51,303 nucleotides of DNA from a virus, in IMG/VR virus record IMGVR_UViG_3300005288_000004, positions 1-51,303 of that record; one strand, given 5' to 3'. The stretch's first letter is position 1. Every line of letters starts with the position of its first letter. The translations under genes were made by a program, and so were the position numbers. Positions 9,484 to 17,280 of the stretch are shown here, piece by piece. Below the pieces are notes generated by a model. The model worked only from the letters and a program-made list of their open reading frames with translations. It ran no database searches and was not told the DNA's origin.

Positions 9484-10116
9484 CTAAGAGTTCTTCTTGT
9501 GCTTGCTTTCGTAGAGCTCCCGGCCTGATGCCAAAGAGCCCTCGGCGGGTTTCTCGCCGTTGCGGGTGCCTGACTTATGTACTGGGTCAGGCTTCGGAGC
9601 TTTCCCCTCAGCGCGGGCGTACAGATCGGAGATCTTCTTGGCAGAGGCGAGGTAGCTGGCCTCGTCGGTCCCGGTCACCAGGTCTTGGTAGTCCTTGGGC
9701 ACGGGGTGTTCGGCCAATGCAGCAAGTCGCGCGTTGGTGGCTTTGAGCTTCGCGTTCTCGGCCGCCTGATCGTCTCGTTCCTTCTGCGCCTTCTGGATGT
9801 CGGACAGCTTGGCGTCCTCCGCGGCCTGAATCTTCGCCTCGGCTGCGGCGGCTCGCTTCTCAGCAGCCTCCGCCCGTGCCCGTTCGGACTGCAGCGCCTT
9901 GATGCCGCCCTCGCCGAGCTTTTCGTCGGCCTTCGCGGCCTCCGCAACTGCAGCATCAGCCGCAGCCTTCGCTTCAGCAGCAGCGGCGGCCTGGGCGGCG
10001 GCCTCGGCACCGTCCTCCATGACGGCGTTACCGAAGGTCTTTCGGTGGAACGCCATGAGAGCGGTTAGACCGCCCGGTGCCGTGATGTCAATGCCGTGGG
10101 GGAACTGCTTTTTCAA
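9484..10116 (-). CDS. scaffolding protein
   Basis: The protein is 210 aa. The middle is a long Ala/Glu/Lys-rich coiled coil and the C-terminus is basic (ELYESKHKKNS), a common scaffold design. The start is taken as a TTG (MKKQFPHGIDI) with GAAGGAG 8 nt upstream, since the longer frame to 10170 has no such site. It sits between the MuF-like gene and the decoration gene and would shape the procapsid before being released. Confidence 0.85.
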   Translation of the reverse strand: MKKQFPHGIDITAPGGLTALMAFHRKTFGNAVMEDGAEAAAQAAAAAEAKAAADAAVAEAAKADEKLGEGGIKALQSERARAEAAEKRAAAAEAKIQAAEDAKLSDIQKAQKERDDQAAENAKLKATNARLAALAEHPVPKDYQDLVTGTDEASYLASAKKISDLYARAEGKAPKPDPVHKSGTRNGEKPAEGSLASGRELYESKHKKNS

Positions 10117-10185
10117 TGGGAAAGCTCCTTCGTGAAAGCCGCATCGCACGGCGAATAACCCTGCCCGCATCGCACGGAAGGGAAC

Positions 10186-10926
10186 TTAGTGGGTGTGGAC
10201 GCCGTCGTTGACGTGGTCTGGGAACTCGCGGCGCATCGCAGCCGCAATATCCTTCATGTCGCCGGAACCGGCCGCGTCGCGGGCGATCTGGTACATGTCG
10301 TAGAAGTCATCCGGCAAATAGCCGGGCGGGTAGTCATCGCCGGGCCGCAAAGGAACCGCCTGGCAATCGCAGAACCCGTGATATTTGTCGCCGTCAGCCC
10401 GTGTTTTCGCTGACTTCTCGGAGACATAAACCGCATCTCGAGAGGCCAGGGTCAGGCACCAAGAGCAAGTCTTCGGCCCCGATGGAACCCGGGCCCACAG
10501 GGCGCCCTCACGATCCGCGTTCCACGCGATGGTGTCGCGGCCGAACTGCTTCACGTACTTGTCAGTCGCTATCGTGAGCGCCGACAGCATCGCCGCCGGC
10601 TCCGGAGTCCACAGTTGGCCAGCAAGGTACCGGACCTTTTCCTCAACGCGAGTGCCCGTCACGGCGGTGGCCGGGGCGGCGACTCGGAAGCGCCCGGAGG
10701 CTCCCGAGTCGGCCCGCTGCTCCTCGTACCAGTCCATGGCCAGAACCTCAGCGACCTGCCCGTACTGGGCCACCAGTAACGGCATGAACTCCAGCAGCGC
10801 GTCGCGCGCAGCTTCCGGCCGGGACAAATCGAGCGCTGCGAAATAGGCGGCCAACTCGGCTGCCACCCGGTCCGAAAGCTCAGCAGATGCCAAGCGATAC
10901 CGTTCGATCGACTCGGGATCAACCAT
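10186..10926 (-). CDS. MuF-like minor head protein / capsid maturation protein
   Basis: The protein is 246 aa. The N-terminal half is helical. The C-terminal half has a Cys/His cluster, TCSWCLTLAS followed later by YHGFCDC, which can bind a metal and is typical of the phage Mu F / VG15 family found after portal genes in actinophages. Its ATG overlaps the portal stop (TGATG). Such proteins enter the head and may help maturation or ejection. A protease role is often assigned by position, but I see no clear protease triad. Confidence 0.78.
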   Translation of the reverse strand: MVDPESIERYRLASAELSDRVAAELAAYFAALDLSRPEAARDALLEFMPLLVAQYGQVAEVLAMDWYEEQRADSGASGRFRVAAPATAVTGTRVEEKVRYLAGQLWTPEPAAMLSALTIATDKYVKQFGRDTIAWNADREGALWARVPSGPKTCSWCLTLASRDAVYVSEKSAKTRADGDKYHGFCDCQAVPLRPGDDYPPGYLPDDFYDMYQIARDAAGSGDMKDIAAAMRREFPDHVNDGVHTH

Positions 10927-12371
10927 CAGACCGCCGCCGCGGCGACCGTCGTGGCGGGATCACTGAACACGGGAGCCGCAGTGGACTTCGCCGCCGCGAG
11001 AAGAGTGTCCAAACGAGTACTAGCCTGCATACTCTTCGCGTACGCAAGGTTCCTCTCGATCTGCGACTTCGTCAGACCGTATTCCTCCATCGCAACCTCA
11101 GGGTCACCGTTCGGGAACGTCATGGCGTACTTCTGCGCCGAGTCAGCACGTGCAGCGCGGGTCGGCGTCCCGGCATTCGAGAAGTGCGCCTTCAAGCCCC
11201 GCAGCTCCGAAGCCATAGCCGGCGTGATGCCCCCGTACTTGACGGCAATGATCGTCTTGGCCAGGTTCTGCCGGGAGATCCCGTAACTGAGATCCCGCTC
11301 ATACTCGACCATGGCGATCATGTCCGACTCGGACGCGAGAATAGCGTCAGCGCTCGACGGATTGTCGTGGATGATGCCCAGGTAGCCGACCGGCATGGAC
11401 AGTTCACTGGACACCATCAGGCCGATGGTCCGCAGCATCTCACTGTGCGGCTGCATTGACGCCTGCTGCAGCTGCTCGAGCTTCGGGGTAATCAGATCGC
11501 CGGTTTCCTCATCCCGGGTGTTGGGCAGCGCCCACACCCCGCCAATGAGTGCGTCCAGCGGTGAAATTCTCTTGCCCGTTTTGGAGTCGGTGAAGTGCTC
11601 TTCCTCGGCGCCCAGCAGCGTCCGCTGGGGTGCCGAGAAGAACTCTGCCGTTACCTCTTGGCGGAGCATCGTGCGGACGCCACGGTCGATGTAGCCCATC
11701 AGGGGACGCGTCACCCGCGACCGGCCCATGGTCCGGCTCAAGGACCATCCCCAGATGTAGGGGACGCAAGGAACGAAGTCGGCCACCCCGACGTGCTCGC
11801 GGGTAACCTTCCACTCCCGATCCGTGCGCTCAACGCTGAGAGTCATGCCCGGCATGTACAGCAGATACTCGACGCCGCTGATGAATTCCAGCGCCATCAT
11901 CACCCGGTTCGACCGAGGGTCGATTTCAGCCGTGCCCTCCTCCGCCGTGCGGGCGGAGACAATGACCTCAGGTTCCCCAAGGATCTCGTCACCCGGAGTT
12001 ACGAAGACAAACGACACGCCATGCTGAAGCGACGACTCGATGGCCATCCGCTCAACAGAAGCGTAGTGAGTGTCTTCGAATGCGCCATGGATCTCATCCA
12101 GAAGACTCGACTTACGAGGAAGGGTATAACCATCCGGACGAATCCTGGACGCCGGAGTGATGATTCCCTTCCGGGCCCAACCGATCGGCGTCTGGAAATC
12201 AACCATGTGCGGCGGCACCGAAAATCCGATCTTGTCCAGACGCTTCTTGTCATCGACATACTTGGTCCGCAGCTGGTTCCGGCTCGCCTTCTTACGGATC
12301 GTCCTCAACATCCGGTTGAACGCTGACGACTCCGAATCAGTCAGGCGGCGTGCCACATCAAGAACAGCCAA
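10926..12371 (-). CDS. portal protein
   Basis: The 481-aa protein lies directly after the large terminase, with the mixed alpha/beta pattern of SPP1-gp6-like portals. Features include PYIWGWSLSRTMGRSRVTRPLM before the long helix region (written here in parts: PYIWGWSLS, then TMGRSRVTRPLM) and a helix ending SSELSMPVGYLG. The start is the TTG at 12371, because AGGAGG lies 8 nt before it; the upstream GTG at 12380 overlaps that site. It forms the dodecameric ring through which DNA enters and leaves the head. Confidence 0.9.
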   Translation of the reverse strand: MAVLDVARRLTDSESSAFNRMLRTIRKKASRNQLRTKYVDDKKRLDKIGFSVPPHMVDFQTPIGWARKGIITPASRIRPDGYTLPRKSSLLDEIHGAFEDTHYASVERMAIESSLQHGVSFVFVTPGDEILGEPEVIVSARTAEEGTAEIDPRSNRVMMALEFISGVEYLLYMPGMTLSVERTDREWKVTREHVGVADFVPCVPYIWGWSLSRTMGRSRVTRPLMGYIDRGVRTMLRQEVTAEFFSAPQRTLLGAEEEHFTDSKTGKRISPLDALIGGVWALPNTRDEETGDLITPKLEQLQQASMQPHSEMLRTIGLMVSSELSMPVGYLGIIHDNPSSADAILASESDMIAMVEYERDLSYGISRQNLAKTIIAVKYGGITPAMASELRGLKAHFSNAGTPTRAARADSAQKYAMTFPNGDPEVAMEEYGLTKSQIERNLAYAKSMQASTRLDTLLAAAKSTAAPVFSDPATTVAAAAV

Positions 12372-12383
12372 GTAGGCCACCTC

Positions 12384-13892
12384 CTAGAAAACGATTGCGC
12401 CCCGGACCTTCTTCTCAGAAGCCTTCGGGATACGGCGGGCGAACTTCGTGGCGCCGAAGTGAGCACAAGTCACTGCGACGGTTGGAGCGAGATCAACGTC
12501 AAGGCTCGTCCGGTTCCACTTGAATGAGCCTGGGCGGTTCTTGATCGGATCCTGCGTGGTGTTCTTCGCGGAGTTGTCGAGGTGTTCCTGACCGAAGTGT
12601 GTGACGGCCGGGTGCTTCTCCACCGCTTCATGCAGGCCCGCGCAGGCCTGCGTGTATTCCTGGCCACTGAGGATGAAGACCTTCATCTTCTTCGCTTTCA
12701 GGCGAGCCTCCAGCGGGTCCCTGGCCGGGGAGTAAGCATCGATGACCACCGGGACCCGTCGCTTGCACCGCTCCCACAACCACTCCACGAGCGCCGTCGT
12801 GCCACGCTCATCAAACGGAGCGTCGGCGGCCAATTCAAGATGGATGTCCTCGCCCTCAGCGAAGGTCGAGACTCCGATCGAAACCTTCGTCCGCTCCGGG
12901 TTCATGTCGACGCCATACGCGGCGACAGGCCACTCAGGATCCGGATCATCAATCGCCCGGTCATCCCACTTCGTGAACGCCAGCTTGCCGGCCACCGAAG
13001 GCGTCGGCCACATGTTCAGCCGCTCACGCGCGAACGAGCGCGGGGAGAACTTGTGATGCTCCGTCTCCACCGTCCGGAGCTTGATGCGGCCGCCCAATGC
13101 GGGGTTAGCTTCAGCCCAGTTCTTGCGGTCCGCTGTGAAGACCCTCAACTCGGCATCGGACATCTTGTCGACGTCACCGGACGGGGAGTGCTCCACCCAC
13201 GCCGAGCGCTTATCAGCCCCGGTGACAGCCGCGTTCCGGACCCGCACGAAAGGCTCACCACGCTCGGACAAGTCCTTCGGGGGAGTGCCCATGTAGATCG
13301 TGATCGGATCACCAGACGGGGCGGCCGAAGTAGTCGGCTCAAGAGCCTCCTGCTCGTCCTCCTCGTACTCCTGACCCTCATCGACCACGAGGACGTCAAA
13401 CGAGCTACCGCGGCCCGCGCCACCCGTGCGAGCGCCAAGCTCAATCAAGCCGCCCTTGTGGAGCTCAATGGCTTCCTGGCCGTTCGTCTTGCGGATCTCC
13501 TTGACCAGCGCATTCAGCTCAGGGAACTTCGCGTGAGGATCGTTCACCCTCGTGCCGAAGAAGTGCATGAGGCGCTTGAACGCCTTGCGCGCCGAGCTCA
13601 ACAGGTGCGACGTGTGCAGGATCTTCATGTTGAGGGCCACCATCAGGTAGAGCTCAACGATCTCCAGCGCGCCGTTCTTGCCGTTCTGCCGGGGGACACT
13701 CAGGCCCCAAGTCGACGCCACCCATCCGGCGTCATCCGTCCGGAGCCACGCCCGAACAACCTCGGCCTGCCAAGGATCCGCGATGTAGTCGTAACCTTCA
13801 GCGAACTCGAGAGCGTTCTCAGCATGCTCCATGCTGTAGCCCCGCGGGGAAGGTGCCGTGTTGAAGCGTGCGACCTGTGAACCGACCAGCAC
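12384..13892 (-). CDS. terL: terminase large subunit
   Basis: The 502-aa packaging motor has both domains. The ATPase part has a Walker A-like SVPRQNGKNG at residues 65-74 and a Walker B DVLVVDE at 166-172. The C-terminal half carries the nuclease region, with VDMNPERTKVSIG and PVVIDAYSP providing acidic residues. The GTG start has AGGTGG upstream. It cuts the DNA concatemer and pumps it into the procapsid through the portal encoded next. Confidence 0.95.
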   Translation of the reverse strand: MLVGSQVARFNTAPSPRGYSMEHAENALEFAEGYDYIADPWQAEVVRAWLRTDDAGWVASTWGLSVPRQNGKNGALEIVELYLMVALNMKILHTSHLLSSARKAFKRLMHFFGTRVNDPHAKFPELNALVKEIRKTNGQEAIELHKGGLIELGARTGGAGRGSSFDVLVVDEGQEYEEDEQEALEPTTSAAPSGDPITIYMGTPPKDLSERGEPFVRVRNAAVTGADKRSAWVEHSPSGDVDKMSDAELRVFTADRKNWAEANPALGGRIKLRTVETEHHKFSPRSFARERLNMWPTPSVAGKLAFTKWDDRAIDDPDPEWPVAAYGVDMNPERTKVSIGVSTFAEGEDIHLELAADAPFDERGTTALVEWLWERCKRRVPVVIDAYSPARDPLEARLKAKKMKVFILSGQEYTQACAGLHEAVEKHPAVTHFGQEHLDNSAKNTTQDPIKNRPGSFKWNRTSLDVDLAPTVAVTCAHFGATKFARRIPKASEKKVRGAIVF

Positions 13893-13902
13893 GCCGCACC
13901 AC

Positions 13903-14301
13903 CTAGCCGTTCAGTTTCTTAGCCAACCTCTGCAGTGGTGAGACGTTGTCAGGAAGATCGGCTTGTACGGGCGGAGCAGCTGCAGCCTTCGAATCGGCGG
14001 GGGAGAGCTTCGTGAGAAGGTTGGCCAGCGCTGTCGCCTGCTGCCGGGCCTCAGCCAACGGAGCAGCGAACTTCACCTCGACGTTGATGTTCCGATCGCC
14101 ATCCTCGTCAATCTCATCGAGGTGCAACCGGAACTGCATCAGGTTCAGGACGCCCTTGCCCTGAATGATGTTTTCCAACTCGTCCAGGCGATCAGCAGTG
14201 CGAGCAGCTTCAAGCACCAAGGCGTTCCGCGGGACATCGTTCGTGGCCATTGCCTGCCACAGGACCACGCCGCGGTCACCAAGACCGGCAGGAACATCCA
14301 T
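13903..14301 (-). CDS. terS: terminase small subunit
   Basis: The protein is 132 aa and sits 10 nt upstream of the large terminase. It has a helical N-terminal half (DVPRNALVLEAARTADRL), a long acidic central stretch (DEIDEDGDRN) and a C-terminal helix. This matches the P27-type small terminases of actinophages, which recognise the packaging site. The Ala/Pro-rich linker near residue 110 precedes the part likely to touch the large subunit. Confidence 0.8.
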   Translation of the reverse strand: MDVPAGLGDRGVVLWQAMATNDVPRNALVLEAARTADRLDELENIIQGKGVLNLMQFRLHLDEIDEDGDRNINVEVKFAAPLAEARQQATALANLLTKLSPADSKAAAAPPVQADLPDNVSPLQRLAKKLNG

Positions 14302-14310
14302 CGGAACCTC

Positions 14311-14661
14311 CTAGTACCCGGTGATCAAACCGTCAGAGCTCGTCGCCAAGGCTGGCCGGATCTCATCAAGCGTCCACTCTCTGGTGCCGATCGGAACATA
14401 GCAACGGTCCAGCCGCGTTCCTCGAAGCGAGCGGGTGAGATCCACTGACAGGAAGAGGACGCGCCCGCCGTTGGGAAACGAAATCTCCTGATCGCCGTTC
14501 GTCCAACGCAGCGTGGCCGCTTCGCGCAACTCCGGGAACTCATCAACGATCTCCGTCATGAGCCTGCGCACCGAGCTGGAGCGATCAGTGAAGATGCCTA
14601 CTCGCCCGCCGTCAACTGCCGCGAGCATCGCATCGTCAAGCATCGGCTTAGGCAAGATCAT
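14311..14661 (-). CDS. small protein resembling the middle of a terminase ATPase domain
   Basis: The protein is 116 aa, ATG with AAGGAG upstream (MILPKPMLDDAM). It has the strand-helix pattern that follows Walker A in large terminases: GRVGIFTDRSSSVRRLM, then EISFPNGGRVLFLS, then TRSLRGTRLDRCYVP, then DEIRPALATS. In the true terminase the matching piece is GGLIELGARTGGAGRGSSFD before VVDE. There is no Walker A, so it cannot be a complete ATPase. It is the first gene of the packaging block. It could be a decayed or repurposed ATPase domain that helps the motor. The likeness is my reading of the motif order, not an alignment. Confidence 0.65.
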   Translation of the reverse strand: MILPKPMLDDAMLAAVDGGRVGIFTDRSSSVRRLMTEIVDEFPELREAATLRWTNGDQEISFPNGGRVLFLSVDLTRSLRGTRLDRCYVPIGTREWTLDEIRPALATSSDGLITGY

Positions 14662-14867
14662 CTGTAGCTCCTTGGGCGGGTAGCGCGGACGGCATCTCGG
14701 CTCGGAGGCCGGGCAAAAAGCCCCAGCCGGCCTCAAGGGCCGAGCTCGGGGGGATATTTTTCGCTATGCCTGGGGGAGCGAGGAAATAGGGGTGGGGAGG
14801 GGTCCTCCCCCTACCCCTCTTTTGGGGCTCCTGGGATACGAGATCTCGTATTTGGGGTTATCCACAC
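14662..14867. other. non-coding gap, candidate packaging (cos/pac) region
   Basis: This gap lies between the first packaging gene and the HNH gene, where cohesive ends of HNH-bearing actinophages are usually found. It holds a G/C-rich hairpin (stem GGGGAGG/CCTCCCC, 14794-14810), a perfect 16-bp palindrome ATACGAGATCTCGTAT (14836-14851) and a DnaA-box-like TTATCCACA (14858-14866). I cannot locate the cut itself. Confidence 0.4.
14836..14851. repeat. perfect 16-bp palindrome
   Basis: The sequence ATACGAGATCTCGTAT is identical on both strands. It lies in the gap before the terminase genes, 6 nt from a TTATCCACA. It is a possible protein-binding site for the small terminase or HNH protein. Confidence 0.6.
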
Positions 14868-15173
14868 TCACCATTTCCGACTGGTTTTGAGTGGTTTTGC
14901 CTTCAAAACGGTCATTGTTTTGGGTGCTGGCCTGTTGCCTTTGGATTGATTGCACTTTCGACAACACACAAGGAGGTTTTCAAGCTTGTCTTGGCCTCCA
15001 TTGGCATGTGCGAAGACGTGGTCAGGCTCTGCGCTTGCTGGTGTGCGGCTGACGTCGTAGTCGAGCTTGACTTGGCAGTAGGGGCAGCGGTCTATGCCTT
15101 GCGCTCGGGCTAGGTGGAGTGCGCGCCTGCGGACTTTCTTCCATTGGCTTGTGCCAGTGCGTGAAGTCGCCAA
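14868..15173 (-). CDS. HNH endonuclease next to the packaging genes
   Basis: The protein is 101 aa. It has CPYCQVKLDY, then EPDHVFAHANGG, then NLLVCCRKCNQSKGNR: two Cys pairs bind the structural zinc, with DH and N-K as the HNH catalytic core. The start is a TTG after AGGTGAG. In many cos phages an HNH protein beside the terminase is needed for specific cutting at cos, and the position here fits that role. It is expressed with, or just before, the late genes. Confidence 0.88.
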   Translation of the reverse strand: MATSRTGTSQWKKVRRRALHLARAQGIDRCPYCQVKLDYDVSRTPASAEPDHVFAHANGGQDKLENLLVCCRKCNQSKGNRPAPKTMTVLKAKPLKTSRKW

Positions 15174-15174
15174 G

Positions 15175-15180
15175 TAGACT
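15175..15180 (+). promoter_or_regulatory. -10 element of a leaderless promoter
   Basis: TAGACT ends 8 nt before the ATG at 15189, and there is no Shine-Dalgarno site. Transcription would start at or next to the start codon. No clear -35 is seen. Confidence 0.5.
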
Positions 15181-15188
15181 CACCTGCC

Positions 15189-15548
15189 ATGGGACTAAAG
15201 GAGTGGGCTGCTAAGGCGCCCGTAGCGACGTATGGGATGCTCACGCTGTACAAGGACAGGGTGCGATGCCTTGAGTCGAAGCAGAAGGGCGAGTATCCGC
15301 TTACCGGTGTGACTGCCGTTGTGGAGTCGGGCGAGGCGCTATCTCAGCGTGTGACTCTTACCCGGTTCGCTGCTTTCGGCCTGATCTCTCTGGCCATGAA
15401 GAAGAAGTCAGGCGGTGAGTCTTACCTGCTGATCGAGGGTCCCGAGTTCGCTTGGACGTTCGAGGTCAAGCGTGGTGATCAGGCTAAGGCCCAGGCGTTT
15501 GCTGCCAAGGTGCGGTCGGCCGCTAAGGGGTCCATCAGCGCCGAGTGA
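15189..15548 (+). CDS. small plus-strand protein, PH-domain-like
   Basis: The protein is 119 aa and lies against the direction of both neighbours, 15 bp divergent from the HNH gene. The sequence alternates short strands (GMLTLYKDRVRCLESK, EYPLTGVTAVVESG, SYLLIEGPEFAWTFEV) and ends with one helix, the pattern of a PH-like fold. There is no signal peptide or membrane segment. An apparently leaderless promoter suggests it is expressed independently, perhaps from the prophage. The function is unknown; a role in lysogen physiology or exclusion of other phages is only a guess. Confidence 0.75.
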   Translation: MGLKEWAAKAPVATYGMLTLYKDRVRCLESKQKGEYPLTGVTAVVESGEALSQRVTLTRFAAFGLISLAMKKKSGGESYLLIEGPEFAWTFEVKRGDQAKAQAFAAKVRSAAKGSISAE

Positions 15549-15756
15549 AGCCTATGGGCCTTGTGCGGCGCGTGCGGTCTTCGTCGTCGTAGAGGGGCTC
15601 ACGTTCGCTGCGTACGTGGAGCTCAGGAGGCACGCTGTACGAGTGAGCATGGTCGCTGCGGGCCTCGCCTGCTCCCTCGGGGCCGAACTCTTGAGGCTCG
15701 TTCATCGCGGCTGCTGATGCTTCGAGCCAGGCGCATATGGCGCGGTATAGGCGCAT
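15535..15756 (-). CDS. hypothetical 73-aa protein
   Basis: The ATG has a strong AGGAGG 6 nt upstream (MRLYRAICAWLEASAAA). A short N-terminal helix is followed by a charged, disordered region with many Glu, Arg and His. It converges with the plus-strand gene at 15548, overlapping it by 14 bases. No family is recognised. The ribosome site is the main reason to accept it. Confidence 0.55.
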   Translation of the reverse strand: MRLYRAICAWLEASAAAMNEPQEFGPEGAGEARSDHAHSYSVPPELHVRSEREPLYDDEDRTRRTRPIGFTRR

Positions 15757-16028
15757 GTGCCCTCCTGTAAGTGTTGCCCCGCCAGTATCAGCCGCTGGTG
15801 TGGGCGTGCCCGGGTTGGTACCGACTTACGCCCTCGGCAGCCCTTAGACGAGTTGATGCTTGGGCGGGCTGCGTTGGCTGGTCGGGACGTGTTGCTAAGC
15901 CTGGGGGTGGATGGTGCGTGCGCGCAGGGTAGCCGTGTGGAGTTTGGGGGCTCCGACTATCCCTTCGTTGGGTCTCACCTGACGTTGACGCGCACGCCAC
16001 ACCTCTACCGGGGAACGGGATGTTCCCG

Positions 16029-16109
16029 TGGGCTGGCAGGAATCGAACCTGACGCTATTTCGACCGGCCGCATGTTCCAGCGGTCAAGGCCAGCTAACTC
16101 GTTCAGCCC
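16029..16109 (-). tRNA. tRNA-like element, not canonical
   Basis: Read on the minus strand, the 81-nt segment has a T-arm (CAGG-TTCGATT-CCTG) and a six-pair acceptor-like stem (GGGCTG with CAGCCC) ending in A. The D-arm is weak. The anticodon stem has four pairs (CCGC/GCGG) with an 8-nt loop, so no sure anticodon can be named. It may be a degenerate or unusual phage tRNA, or a tRNA mimic within a longer RNA. Confidence 0.35.
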
Positions 16110-16181
16110 GCGTCCTCCGGACTTTCACCGGTATGCAGGCGCCCATGGGCTCTTCTCGCGTTCCGCCCGCGATGGGGCAGC

Positions 16182-16217
16182 AAAAAAGCCGGTCGCTTGG
16201 CGATCCGGCTTTGTTTT
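16182..16217. terminator. bidirectional terminator after the early operon
   Basis: The stem is AAAGCCGG/CCGGCTTT (16185-16192 with 16205-16212). A run of A lies on the left and TTTGTTTT on the right, so it can end transcripts from either side. For leftward early transcripts it follows the gene ending at 16269. Confidence 0.75.
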
Positions 16218-16268
16218 AGGGACGTCAAAAACGCCCTCGTGAGACACTTTAACACATCCTAAGGCCCC

Positions 16269-16862
16269 TCACGCGAGGCTTTCTTCGCGGCGTGTTTCGT
16301 ACCAGACGTCCAGCACGTCGTGAGGGTAATAGGTGGGTTGCGGGGCCCTTTCGACTGCTTTGAGCTTGCCCCGATGGGCCCAGTTCCGGATGTCCTTGCT
16401 CGTCACGACGATCTGGGCATGCAGTTTGAGCCAGGGGAGCAGTTGGCGTGTTGGCATTGCGGGCGCGATGTTCTTGATGCGCTCGCGGTTGGCGGCGTGG
16501 TTGACGGGCGGTTCGTTGGGTCCGCTGACGAGTATTTCGGCTTTGGTGACCCACTCTTGTATGAGCCAGGCGAGGCCGGCGGCCCGCTCGTCCTCAGCGT
16601 AGGTTTTGGCGTTCCACCCGACTGTCCGGAGGTTCTCTTGCAGCTGGAGCGCATCGAGGTTGATGGGTGCCGCGCTCCCGGGCTTATGTCCACCGCCGCC
16701 ACCTCCTCCGGCTGGCCTGACGTTGTCGAGTTTGGCGATTGTGACGGTGAGGGCTTTTACAAGGTCTGGGACCATGTCGAGCCAGGCTTGCAGGTCGCGG
16801 ACGCATTGGGTGCAGAGGTAGGTGCTGGTGTGGTTTTGGCAGTCCTCGGTGGTGCATTCCAT
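16269..16862 (-). CDS. DNA-binding protein with N-terminal Cys cluster and C-terminal HTH
   Basis: This is the last gene of the early operon, about 197 aa. The N-terminus has a zinc-type cluster (ECTTEDCQNH then YLCTQC) and helices, followed by a Gly/His linker. The C-terminal 45 residues (TSKDIRNWAHRGKL, then YYPHDVLDVW) form a MerR/excisionase-like winged helix. The ATG at 16862 lies 4 nt past an overlapping GTG at 16868; either could be used. Such proteins recur at the early-late boundary in actinophages and may control late transcription or bind the nearby packaging region. Confidence 0.75.
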   Translation of the reverse strand: MECTTEDCQNHTSTYLCTQCVRDLQAWLDMVPDLVKALTVTIAKLDNVRPAGGGGGGGHKPGSAAPINLDALQLQENLRTVGWNAKTYAEDERAAGLAWLIQEWVTKAEILVSGPNEPPVNHAANRERIKNIAPAMPTRQLLPWLKLHAQIVVTSKDIRNWAHRGKLKAVERAPQPTYYPHDVLDVWYETRREESLA

Positions 16863-16864
16863 GC

Positions 16865-17095
16865 TCACTTGCCGACCACTTCCCGGACGTCGAACGCCTT
16901 GGTTGCAAGCACGAGGATCCGCTCACTATCGTCGTCGTCGCTTGTGTAGTTCCAGAACCCGATGCGGCCGTGGTCGTAGAAGTAGATTTCGTGGGCTTCA
17001 ATCTCGCGAAGGTTGCCGCCGTCGTCGACCCTGTATGAGAACTTGCGGATCTTGCGGGGCGGGTCGGCTTCGGTCAGTTTGCCGTAGAAGGTCAT
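16865..17095 (-). CDS. hypothetical 76-aa protein
   Basis: It starts MTFYGKLTEADPP with AGGAGG 7 nt upstream, and its ATG overlaps the upstream stop (ATGA). The sequence is strand-rich with an acidic loop (SDDDDSE). The middle segment EIYFYDHGRIGFW suggests a small beta-sandwich. The family is not known to me. It is part of the continuous early operon. Confidence 0.7.
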   Translation of the reverse strand: MTFYGKLTEADPPRKIRKFSYRVDDGGNLREIEAHEIYFYDHGRIGFWNYTSDDDDSERILVLATKAFDVREVVGK

Positions 17096-17280
17096 CGGCT
17101 GCCTCCTGCTTCGAGTTTGATTATTTGGAGCCGCCATCCGGTGGTGACTTTGATGGGTTCTCGCGGGTCGATGCCGAGGTTTAGTGCGTCTTGTGCGAAT
17201 GCCCAGAGGTCGCCAACGGTCATCCCGGTTTTCTTGTCTTCGGCGTTCCGGACGAATGTGATCGCGTTTCCGCTCATCAT
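17092..17280 (-). CDS. hypothetical 62-aa protein
   Basis: It starts at one of two tandem ATG codons overlapping the upstream stop (TGATG). The sequence MTVGDLWAFAQDALNLGI looks like a helix, followed by VTTGWRLQIIKLE. Short proteins with this T-VGDL-F-x-A pattern, which often end in a strand rich in aromatic residues, occur widely in actinophage early operons. No function is known. Confidence 0.7.
   Translation of the reverse strand: MMSGNAITFVRNAEDKKTGMTVGDLWAFAQDALNLGIDPREPIKVTTGWRLQIIKLEAGGSR

Larger units (their letters stand above)
15757..16268 (-). ncRNA. gene-free island with tRNA-like element and hairpins
   Basis: This 510-bp stretch between the end of the early operon and the packaging region has no convincing gene. 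On the minus strand it contains, in order, a terminator (16182-16217), a region with ACCGGTGAAAGTCCGG, a tRNA-like segment (16029-16109) and a hairpin with CGGGAACATCCCG near 16010-16030. GC-rich paired segments suggest one or more structured RNAs. I do not recognise a known class. Confidence 0.35.

Noticed and set aside
12582-13880. 432-aa open frame opposite the large terminase
   Set aside because: It is a reverse-strand shadow in GC-rich DNA, full of Arg/His/Val with no domain pattern.
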